Assembly (NCBI GenBank): GCA_030248065.1
Contig: JASAMV010003531.1
Location: forward strand, 44,419 to 108,418
DNA: 64,000 bases
From: Rhynchonema sp. JSB1_4
Taxonomy: Eukaryota; Nematoda; Chromadorea; Monhysterida; Xyalidae
Direction: 5' to 3'
In this document: in pieces, positions 34,744 through 45,600 of the stretch
Numbering within the stretch: the first letter of the stretch is position 1
Layout of the letters: the number at the start of each line of letters is the position of its first letter
Notes under the pieces: model-generated
The model's input: only the letters and a program-made list of their open reading frames with translations
The model's database searches: none
What the model was told of the DNA's origin: nothing
Made by a program: the position numbers and the translations under genes

Positions 34744-37692
34744 ATGCGATTCAGTCTGTTCACGTTGTTGTTGTTGTCGATTGTGGTCGCGGTCGTTGTG
34801 ACAGCAAATCGACGCACGGCCAATCGTCGACCATCAAGGTATACTGTATGTGTTAGAAAGGAGGCTGATGCTATGCTACCCTCATTTGAATCCGTGCCTG
34901 AACGTTCGAAGTATATGCAACTGTACATATGTACCTGTATGTACGGACAGATGGGTACGACTTTGGCCAGTCGCATGCCCTGCTTTGACATGATGCTACG
35001 CACTCTCACGTTGTAAGCACGTGAACTCTAAACCCGATGTTTCACTCACGCATCAGATCGCGTCCTTCATCAACCGATGAAACATCAGCCAGTGGCAGTA
35101 ACAGAGGTCGCCGTCTCGCACGCACACGAGACGGGAAAGTATTAAAGGGACAAATTTCTCCGATGACCACTCAACGCAGACCTGTCGTTCCGAGAAGACC
35201 AGGTGCGCTCTTTATATTGTCGGAAACGGGGTCAACCGCAACGCACACACTACCACAACCACTCGGCACATGTGCTAATACCTTAATGCCAACAAACAGT
35301 CAATTTGCACAAGTTTACTGCCTTCCAAATCAGGTTACAAGCCCAAGCCGCGAGCTCGATCGTCAATTTGCAACCCAACCACCGAATGGCGATGCGCGAA
35401 CGGTGACTGTATCCCGAAGGAATACTACAACGACGGAGTGCACTTTGACTGTGACGACAGGACTGATGAACCGAGTTAGTGCGCACAATTGATAAACGTT
35501 AGACACTAGTGTACAAAGTACATACTGCAGTCTCGGCCGAGACAGGGACTTGAATCCGAAAGCTACTGTCCGTCCAGCACGGCTACGCCACAACATGTGT
35601 GCCGGATAGGAGTGAAAAAAAACAGCGCGACACCAAATGGTAGATTTTCAAAAGCAGCGGCCACTATAAGTGAAACGTTCCAAATAACACGGGCTGCTAT
35701 CTTTCCCCGCTGTTTTCTCTGCACCCGACAACGCGTGGGATTGATCAATGTTTGCTGTGCAATACAGGCTTGAACGGTGCCGGGGGATCAGCAGCATGTC
35801 CAGTCCGTCAATGGCGGTGTGCTGATGGGTCGTGCATCACAAATTCGTTCTACAACGATGGCGCGTACAACGATTGTGCCGACGGCAGTGATGAACCACG
35901 TTGGCTGATGTTTCATTCTACAATTCACACAATCTTTGCAGTGATATGTGACTTGAGCATTCTCACGTTTGGTCTCCGTTGTGTCTTTGCTAAGTCTCAT
36001 CATCAAGCTTGGGGGCAAGCACGCAACCACACACAACTTAGGTTTTGACTAAGTATGATTACGCAGAACCGTATTTAGCAAAAGTCTTGGAGCAAGTAAT
36101 TTTAACCAGCGAAACAGTCAACAGCCAATTAAGGACTGCTACGCTCGTAGAAATTATTGTTATTACTAAATTTTTGAAATTGTTATTTCACTCGGACGCA
36201 AAATAAGGTCCAAGCAAAGACATGTACTGTATGTATGCACCTGGCTTCCCGTTTTCATCCAACCGAAGTCGTCGTCATAACAGTGCTTGGGGATGATGTG
36301 GGCTCTACGGTGTTCAAGTTCTCTCACACACGCGATATGTAAGAAAGTTTGGTACCGGAATTTGTAAATCCCCGGGGGCTCTAAGTGGATATTGGCGGAA
36401 AAGTTGGCCCTCCAACAAAAAGAAAAATTCAACCAGAACCTCTGGGAGTTTTGAGTGGAAAATTTTCCACTTAAGCCACCGAGGATCAATTTATTCCTTA
36501 TGTGGCTGCCGTCAAACTGTCGGGCGATTTTAGATGTGGTCAACAACGGTACAGGCTCAAACACATGTGCAGCCAACGAATGGAAATGCGATGACGGCCA
36601 ATGCATCGAACTGGATTATCATCAGGATGGAGTGCTTGATTGTGTCGACTGCAGTGATGAAGACGGTCAGTGTCATTCCGGTCGTTCTGAACTCAACTTT
36701 TAAGATTTCATTTGTGTATCAGCAATGCGGTACACACTTTGCTGACAAAATACTGGATTGCTGGTCACAACGGTTGATTTGTGACGTTGGCATTACTTTT
36801 TTGTAGCACGCGAAACATCAACCATCTGTAACTTTACCGGTGGACAGCGGGGTTGATGACACCACCGAAGGGAACCATCTAGACCATCCCAATGTTTCAG
36901 AGTCATCATGGGACAAGTCGTGCCCCGGCGGAGGCTCTACTGCACCCGGCGGTTCGGGTTCCGGTTCTGGTTCGTGTTCTTCAAATCAATGGCAATGTGC
37001 TAATGGACAGTGCATTCCACTGGACCAGAACCATGATGGGGCATATCTTGATTGTGACGATTGCAGTGATGAACCACGTAAGTGCGTGTGTGTTGCGAAG
37101 ACTGGGCACACGTGCAACCTGCATTTGATGTTTCAGAGCACCTGTGGATCGACGAATGTCCGGGAGCAGGACCAGGCGGCTCCGATGGATCGGGTTCAAA
37201 CAACGAATGTGGTGTGAATCAGTGGCGATGCAACAACGGACAATGTATCCCACGCGAGTACCACCAAGATAAACACCTGGACTGCTACGACTGCAGTGAT
37301 GAGCCTGTCGACAGTTAGTCCTGTCAACTTTGATGTTTCAATTACGATGTACGCAGGACGTTCATTGAAGAAGCTCAACTGTAACTATACCACCATAAGC
37401 CCAAACATTATAGTGGGATATTCCGTCTCTACTGTGGTGACCAAAAAATGGCTTTTCCCGATCGCGTCACCATAAAGCAGGCCGACTGTACAACATTTCA
37501 GCGTGGGACTCCGAATGTCCCGCCAACAGTCGTTTCGCCCGTCGTCCATTGTCGGCCCGCGGTCGAACTGTGGCCAAACGACGACGCAGCAACAAGGCAC
37601 GATCAAGCAATCGGCGACGACCAACCACCAGCGCACTCACGAACAACAACTCGCGACCAAGACCGTCGCGTAAACGGCCTAATGGATACTGA
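34744..37692 (+). CDS. Secreted protein with five LDLa-like modules, paralog of the upstream gene
   Basis: Signal peptide (MRFSLFTLLLLSIVVAVVVT), a basic Arg/Ser/Thr segment, five LDLa-like modules and an Arg-rich tail (AKRRRSNKARSSNRRRP) ending in TGA. Exons: 34744-34838, 35057-35202, 35334-35474, 35768-35899, 36534-36665, 36901-37077, 37137-37313, 37502-37692. They sum to 1191 nt (396 aa). Modules 1 and 2 (DDRTDE and ADGSDE) have no following WDxxC linker; modules 3-5 (CVDCSDE, CDDCSDE, CYDCSDE) are followed by SWDKSC, LWIDEC and AWDSEC. The layout matches the neighbour 850 bp upstream, so the pair arose by tandem duplication. Gly/Ser-rich linkers precede the last modules. Function unknown; a cuticle, matrix or adhesive role would be a guess. 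Confidence 0.88.
36367..36490. repeat. Second copy of the GCCCCCGGGGGC dispersed repeat, in an intron
   Basis: CCCCGGGGGCTCTAAGTGGA followed by a diverged second half (GGGAGTTTTGAGTGGAAAAT) parallels 33970-34075. It lies in the intron before exon 36534 of the five-module LDLa gene. Confidence 0.6.
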
Positions 37693-37860
37693 TTATACTG
37701 GTGTGGATGACACCGGAACAGGAATGCGATACCTTTTTTGTAGTACATGCGCTCTGCAAAACCGATTTTACCTTGGTAACTTTGTCCCCACTTTGTTATG
37801 TTTGCTTTGTGCTTTTTCTTTACGTGTTGTGAACACAATTCTTTCGCGTAACCTCGATGA

Positions 37861-37866
37861 AATAAA
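37861..37866 (+). promoter_or_regulatory. Possible polyadenylation signal AATAAA
   Basis: AATAAA 169 bp after the stop codon of the five-module LDLa gene, on the same strand. Confidence 0.4.
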
Positions 37867-40347
37867 CCTTGCTTTGGGATCAAGATTCGTGAGGCGTGTG
37901 CTTCAAATACACGTTCACGTAGACATCAATCACCAGAGAAACCGACATGTTGTGCAATCGACACTGGAAGCAACAAGTGATGACTGCAGCAATGTAATTG
38001 CATCTGAACTCGATCTAGAACCTACAAAGTCAACACGGCTCCAACATTGGTGTGGCACAGACCATTTTTTAGTCTGCGTAAATTATGCGGTATTTGGTTC
38101 ATATGACATGTAATAACAGCATACAGTTGAGGTATAACTACCTATGTATGTATGTTGATTTTTCGCGTCTTGGAATACGAATATTGTGCAGCTCGTAGCA
38201 TTTGATGCGTATCAAAAGGCGACCGTCGATTTAATGCAACCCATGTGGAACCGCTTTGCTCAAAAACTGGTTGCATTGCGTCACGGTGTACTTCGAAAAG
38301 TGTAGTTGGAAACGATTGCCTTTGCCGAGTGACGCGCAATGTCAAATAACTCATGGCAGTAAAAGCGCTGGATGTTGTCAGAATACAATCGCAAAGTGAG
38401 TCGGTGGCGTAACACGTTTCCGTAATCCAATACGTAAACAAGCGCAACAGCCATCCTCATACGATGTGTCTCACTCCTATAGTCTACCGGCAGTCGTGGC
38501 GTGGTTGTCGTTGATCATTGCAACAAGTTGAAATCGCATTCGTACTCCGCTATTGAAACCAAAACCAACACCATTACTGGTCGGTGATACGGTGTGTAGC
38601 GCGTAGACAGCTGCTATCAGACGTGTCGGTACATTAGACCCCCAAACTGCAGTCCACTGCTTCCATCCAGCTTTTCTGTGTGATCTTGTGTTGTTTTGCA
38701 AGTCGTGTGAGCAATAGTAGGTACTCTCCACACCACCTCCCAAATGTTGCTTGCTTCGCACAACAGACGGCACATTATGTATGTACAAAAGTTTGCGTTG
38801 GCGCGCTGTGCTGGGTTATGTGGGTCCAGAAGTATTGTGCAAATATGAGACCCAAATTCGAGAGCCCGTCTTCACTTGCCCCCAGATGATTTGACGAAAA
38901 TTCGCTGGGGCTTAGGTTGACATTGCGCACAAAATCCAAAGTGTTTTCATTTTTGTCTCAGAATTTTGGCAATTTTGCCTTTGCGACCGCAGTGTGTACA
39001 CGGCGCCAGGCAGCTTCAATGGTGAATCGCGCGGATCGAAAGCTGGTTTTAAAAATAACTGGTGCACCGTGGTCAGCCAGCCAACTTGACCGGCAGAACG
39101 TTTCGAAGCGCCTAACTTTTTGTTTCATATCGACTTTTGCGCGCTCGCACAAAACGTCTACAACACACCACAACACAACTGTTGATTTTTTTGCAAATCA
39201 GCTTTCAGCTGCGCTCGTGTGTAGGTTGTGCATTTCGTGAAGTACTTCGTCAGTATGTAGCAGCAGCACTGCATTGGGAGGCAATTGTGTGTGGGACGTG
39301 CATTCGTGATCAGTGTGCAAAACAGTTGTTGTTTAGTCGCGCGTTCAACCAACGCCGACGTGGTCAATACATCAGGAGCACCAGGTGCCTTCGGTACCTC
39401 ATTCTATGGTGCCCGAACAAGCCAGTGGGCGCGAGCCTGCCTTGTACCCAACAACACATCTAGCATCGTTGAGCCAACCGAGCGATCCCTTTTTCTACTT
39501 GAACAGCCCCAACGCTGGGCGCTTTGCACACAAAAAAGTGCACATCTGGATTTCGGCATTTTTCTGAATGCTGCACGAGCTTGCGTTTTTGTATGTTGGA
39601 ATGCGTGTTTTGACGTTCGGTAAACAAGGAGGCGCATATTCCGCGTCCAGTGGCTGATGCACACACCCTCCGCCTCCACCAATGTACAAATCATAGCGGG
39701 TCACTTGGTACATTAGGTGTACGCATATTGGAGTTCACAACGACCTCTTTTTTCGTTGTGGTCTCAAGTTTAGTGCCTGACTCAGTCGAGCTGCGTGCTG
39801 TTTTATTATAGTAACTTTAGTGACGGCAAATGTTGTATGCCAGGCATTGTATAGGTGCGGCTTGGGGTGGTCGGCTACTGTACGTGCAGCATTTTATTGG
39901 CGCGCGCCAGTAAGGTTGAATGTTGTAATACAATAGTTTTATAGCTTCTTCAATCAGTGCTTGATGATTCGGTTACGTTTACGTTCAAGTACAGTAATGT
40001 TTCAACACGAATTTATACCACAGAATTGCTAGGGTTCCATTTGGTGTCAGTTCCATCAGTTATTAGCAACTCGGTAGCGAGGCATTTACGAATTGCACAT
40101 CTATACGAGTCACCGTGCCTGGCACCCATTGCAGCGGCAAATGTGAACCTATCAAATCATTTCTGCCCAGTCTTGCACGTCACTGCGTTTAGTCGCGCGC
40201 GCGCCCCTATGCCCGACCACCTTTCACCCACAAACCCACCCACCGCAGCTGCGTAAGTAGAGCCTAGGTTTGGGGCACCTGAGCACAAGTAGGACGCAAA
40301 CGTGCCAAATATGATGTTTCGCAGCCCTACATTGCCACGTGGCTGCC
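37867..40347. other. Intergenic, no confident gene
   Basis: About 2.5 kb without a recognisable domain. Overlapping open stretches at 39285-39623 contain Pro/Ser-rich sequence in one frame and mixed residues in another; neither has convincing splice partners. It probably includes the promoter and 5' UTR exons of the LIM gene; a GCTGCGTAAGTAG donor-like site lies near 40250. Confidence 0.4.
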
Positions 40348-42618
40348 ATGCCGGCCCAATGCCCCCGATGTCACGGGTTCGTGTACGCCGCAGAAGAGCG
40401 TTCCGCCAACGGATACAAATTTCACTCCAGTTGCTATAAATGCTGTAAGCGAGAGTTTTTGGATGAGAAGATTTTCATTTTTGAATCCAATGTTAAAGAA
40501 TGTGACTTAGTTTCTCTACCATCCGTCCGTTAGATGATTTGCCGTGTGTCTGCCCGTGGCTGCCGCAATCCTTGATCTACCACATACATACAGCAGAATG
40601 TTTGCCCTTTTTTCGTTCGGTTTCGGCAAATACTCAGTCAGAAGGGGCTGGCCACATATCGAATTTGCCCACCTTATATACGTACCGATTAGCGCAATCC
40701 CATGCCCATCCCGTTTAAATAGCGCGCGTGTGTTGTGGTGTCCCGTCACAAGACTAATTTTATTTGAAAAAATCAGCGCGGCAATCACTGCTCAATATAC
40801 GGTAATCGTCAATTAGTGCGGATCAAAATGCCGTTCAAGCCGGTGGAAACCTCGAAATGCCCGAAATGCGGCAAGTCGGTCTACGCGGCGGAGGAGATGG
40901 TCGCCGGTGGCTATAAATGGCACAAATTCTGCTTCAAATGCAGTAAGACAATTCGTTTCTCTCATTTTTCTCTCCATTTTGCTCTGGGCGACGCGCGAAA
41001 TTGTTCACCGACACCGGCCCCTACCACCATCATCTATCTGCACGCACACACACAACACACACCGCATAGCTATACCGTTTCACTGTGAAACATCGGCTTG
41101 TCAAGAGGCACAGCTCCTTCTGATCGAGTCATTCTCTGCATGCTCCGTAGACCCTCCCTGGAGAATACCCACTGTGTGCCAAATCTGCGGTTTGGCCTCT
41201 TTGTCTGGCTTTTCCTAACACGTCCGCTTCTGAGCTTCTAACACTAATGTTTCGTCGCCCTCTGTGCCCCACTTGAACAGCTTGCCTGATTTTCAGGTAC
41301 GTATAGTGTACACTCCATTGCCTGTTCAACAAACAAGCTCGCGGTGTGTCTTGTGTGTGACGTGCTGTGACGCTGGGGTTGAGCGCTGCTCGTCCAACGA
41401 CCGAAAGTGACATTTCTGACCCAAATTGTCTAGTTTTTCTTGTCCATGAAGTTGTTTCCGACTTGAATGAAAGAACTCTGACATTCATTTTTTCGAACCC
41501 AGTCAGGCAGAACAAAAAACCGTGCAGGCTATGTTATCGTCGGTCGTTTCGAGAGCGGTGAACAGTGGAGCGTGCCGCCTGCCACATGATTTAGGACAAC
41601 ATTTGCATGAATATAAGTGCAAACGATGCATCGCATCGTCGTCATAAACCACCAGAGTTGACGAAGAAAACCGAAAAACAAGGTTTTGTCGACAAAAATA
41701 TAAAATAACACGGGATTTCGCATGCGTGATTCAATCAAACATACATGATTTTACTGATCATTGCCCCCAATCTGTAGCGATGTGCAACAAAATGCTGGAT
41801 TCGATGACGGTCGCGGAACACATGGCCGAACTCTACTGCAAGCAGTGTCACGGACGCAAGTATGGGCCGAAGGGCATCGGATTCGGACAGGGCGCCGGCT
41901 GCTTGACGATGGATCACGGCGAACACTTTGGCAATCGACAAGTGGAGATGATGTAAGACTCACACAGTCATCCTGTGGGGGCTGGCAGACCTCCGCAAAC
42001 GCTGTTGGCCTGGCCTGGCCGTCTTTTCGTTCTTTGGTTGTGGTGTCTGTGCGTGAGCGGGATTGGGTTGGGCTGTTGTTTGCGCTTGCTGTGTGTGTGT
42101 GTGTGATTGAGTTTGGTTTGCCATTAACACATGTATGTATAACAACTTCGGTTATGGCTCTTGCTGATTGTTCCTAACCGGGTTACTCAATGCTGATTGT
42201 GCTCATCTAACAGCTGTTGTAACACCAACAATGTATTGCTTTTAGTCATCTTCGATTTCTGTCAAGTATGCCATAACGCCAACAGTATTGCAAGGTTACT
42301 TATCAGTGCGGCATCGTAATAAGTACGTGCGATGAAACATCAGATGAGTGGCGTTGTGGTGACACACGAGCTGCACTAGTACCCCTAGCCAGCTATGTAG
42401 TAGCACCCCATTCAATTGCAGCCATGTGCAACAAACTGCTTGATTCAACGTCGGTGGCCGAGCACGGCGCAGAGTTGTACTGCAAAGTGTGTCACGGTCG
42501 CAAGTTCGGTCCGAAAGGAGTCGGGTACGGTCAGGGCGCTGGCTGCCTCACCACAGACACCGGCGAACGATTCGGCAACACCGTCAACTTGATGGGGTAC
42601 GGTAAGGGGATACTGTAG
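40348..42618 (+). CDS. Muscle-type LIM protein (CRIP/MLP family) with duplicated alternative exons
   Basis: Single-LIM proteins of this family bind actin/Z-disc partners in muscle. Two first coding exons each start with ATG and stop after the first zinc half: 1a, 40348-40444 ([22 protein letters not shown]) and 1b, 40828-40942 ([23 protein letters not shown]). Two last exons each begin MCNK, complete the LIM and carry the family glycine-rich tail and a stop: 2a, 41778-41956 ([18 protein letters not shown]) and 2b, 42422-42618 ([18 protein letters not shown]). All four joins are in frame (phase 1). 1b+2a and 1a+2b both give 97 aa. 1b+2a most resembles the classic protein. The zinc ligands are complete in all pieces. 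Exon 2b also has a strong internal donor (TACG/GTAAGG, 42602) that could splice to an acceptor at 43485, ending four codons later. Confidence 0.88.
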
Positions 42619-45600
42619 CGTACACTATGTACGTGTCTGGATGTGTGTGTTGAGGTGTGTTACCGCATTGAAGCTTTGGGTGATTTGTCTTTCATTAGTC
42701 ACCATTAAATTACATATCTGAGCGAGGTCCACGTTCCTATACTTATTGAACTTGACTGCAAGGTCACATTTTCAAATAACTACCATCTTTTTTCAAACAA
42801 GAATTGTCACTTGTGGTTGGTTTTTTGGTAGATTTCGATTTCAAAGTCACGTTTAACTTGACGGTTAAAAGGTAAAAGTCAGAAAGTATGCCGTTTATGC
42901 TATTGTCTCACTGCGTGCGTGGAATTGTCCTAACAACGTGCTTGTGGTGATCGAGAAGAAGCTTGAACGAAGCCCACATCCCGCTCAATTGTGCAATTGC
43001 TTCGGTTGGTAACACATGATCGCATTCATATGGTTTTCAAGTGTTCATGCGCGAGTATGAATGAATGTTTTTGACCGATGATCGTTCATCACTCATTTAT
43101 GAGTGATGGGGTTTGTCAACAACTGCCAAGGACACCATTGCGTTCGAGACCAAAATACACCTCAGTTATTATTGCCATTACGTGTAATCACCATTCAAAA
43201 TTACTTGGCCAATCTTTAAATGTAGTCCATTGACCATGGTCACTGTTGATAATAGATTACACGCATAGTCCGGTCTTCAATTCCATGGCAAATCACCAGC
43301 AAAGTATCTCTATGTCTGTTAGCCGTGTGATGTCGCGGACGAACTGTAGCTGACAGCTGTGCTTCCATAAACATTATAAAGTTTCCATCAAACTGGTAAC
43401 TATGATTTCATACGCTTTTTAAACAGTTTTTACTTCAAAAGTAACGAGTGACAATCTATAACAGGCAAGTATGCATTTTGTTGCAGCAACCGTCCAATGA
43501 CGGGCGAGGCGTTTATGGCCCCGACCAACCCAAACACTCGATAGAGTCAAACAACATTGCGCGGCCGTCGACTTTATACATGATCATCATCGTCCTTATT
43601 GATTATGACAATAATAATGCAACGCGCGTATTCTTGCAACGATTGTGCTGCTTGACTGTTATTGCTATTCTGCAGTTGAATCCACAACTGGTACACCCTG
43701 CAATGCAGCACACGAGCGTTGTGGCTATACACGTGTGAATATTGATGTACGGTGTTATGGATGAAACGGTTTCTTTTTCTCACCGCTCTCCTCCTCAAAT
43801 ACTTTTATTTTGAACTTGAAACTCCTTTCATCGCATTGATTTGATATGCGTTTTTTTCGTCATAAAGAAACCGCTTCGTTTGAGACCTTGTTTTGTGCCT
43901 CCACTCAGCATCAACATGCATCTTTTATGCATCGTTCGTCCTCGAAATATAAATGTGCGAGTGAGAAAGCACAAAAGAAAGCCACATCGTCTTGATTCGA
44001 TTCAAAGATTATTATGCGATCACAGAGTTTCGAACTACCGTCGGCAGGAGTACACCCAGCTTCCGTTGTGCTATGAGAATGTATTGATTTGTTGACATCC
44101 TATGATGACTGTGTTTTCGTTTCTTTTAATTATTTTTATCCTCTAAAGTTACCGTTTCTTGTCTAGTGCGCAGTTTCACTATGCTGTTGTGTCACCTAGT
44201 AAATGCTGGTGCTTACAGTATGTATATGTCCATAGCATACCACTGATTGATATTGTGCTTCTTGTCGTACACGTTGGTATAAATTAGCATCAATTTCGCT
44301 CAGAAACAACATTATAAGCTATATCTCCCAAGAAGTGCTGTCCCTAAAAATTTTGTTTCTTTGTACGGGTGTAGCAGCCCAGCTTTTCACAGAATTTCGT
44401 TTTTAAAGTTCTTGCTTCCTCTGTTCTCTTCTTATGATTTGGTGCTGTATTATGGCAGAAAAGAAAGTAAAACACAAAATGCATTTAAAAAGCCGCATGT
44501 GATACACAGTCATTATGCGTGGACATAACGCACGTCAAATCAAATGCAGAAAATTAACCAGTTTTTTTGTCAATGAAAGCCGATCGATTATTTTTGACTT
44601 GACTCATCACAACAACTCGCTTTCTACCAATTTTCTTGGGCTCACCAAACAACAAGGAAAAATTGGACGACAAAACCAAAAGGCAACACACCAAAGTTCA
44701 AGAAAATTCTTCGTGTGCGTTTTCTATTGTGCATTATTGGTAGTAGCTCGATCATGCAAAATTTCTCTGCACCTCGGCCTTGAAAATAAACTATTGCTAT
44801 TTGAGAAAAATTGAAATGAAAATTAAAACATTCGACAAAAAAGAGGATTGTAGTTTATGTAGCCTTCCAAATTTAATTTCCAAAGTCTAGTTTTCATGCA
44901 TTTTCGATAGTTCTCTTGAGCATGTGGTGTATTTGTTTTCCTGTCGACTTTGCCAAAATTGTTAGATTGGTGATTAGTTGTAGAAACTAATCTGACAAGA
45001 ACATGTGTAACTTATCACGTTCTGTCATTTTTTGTTCTTCGTAGCTGAGGTACATATGACACAGTGCAAACGTCCACCTCAGAGGTGTTCATTTTTGTGC
45101 AAACAATAAACAACTGAGCAGTGTGTTTTTCTATTGTGATTTTGTGCAAACAACATATCACGGTATGAACTTCACAGGAGGATCTAGCCCACTATTTGGT
45201 TTAACCGACAGCCGGCTTCCCCCTCTACTTCGTTGGAACCACCCATTCCTGACCAATCCAATCAAAAAGTTTCTTTGTGCTTCGGTCACTTTTCAGAATG
45301 TGTCGGTCGCCGGCTTTGGGTTGCGGTGGCTTGATCAGTTCGTAAACCCAACCTTGCCCAAAACGACGGCTATGAGCTTTGATTTCACAAGTGCACATTT
45401 TTACTCTCAGTACACACCATTTCCTGCGTGTCTTTTCACTTTTATGCCCCCACCCTTGTTTGACAAGCGTCAAGGTCACCGTAGTAGACTCTTATATTCA
45501 GATCGATACACCATAATGGACTAAATCAATATTATATATTGCAATCATCATTAGATAGATACATACACATATCTTGCATTGCTTTGCTGTATTTTAGAAC

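Noticed and set aside
35529..35590. Minus-strand tRNA-like boxes (GGATTCAAGTCCC with an upstream TGGCGTAGCCG)
   Set aside because: A-to-B box distance is about 10 nt too short and no stems form; at best a decayed SINE.
24134..37692. Possible operon of DDX11 with the LDLa genes
   Set aside because: Spacers of 600-850 bp, separate signal-peptide starts and unrelated functions; no trans-splice acceptor evidence before the downstream starts.
39285..39623. Overlapping open frames with Pro/Ser-rich sequence
   Set aside because: Two frames compete, no domain is visible and no linking exons were found; it may be 5' UTR of the LIM gene.
44000..44080. Minus-strand tRNA-like stretch (TAGCACAACGGAAG with GTAGTTCGAAACTC)
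   Set aside because: T-stem does not pair and there is no acceptor stem.
45123..45524. 133-codon plus-strand open frame
   Set aside because: No recognisable family, an equally plausible frame on the other strand, and no splice partners.
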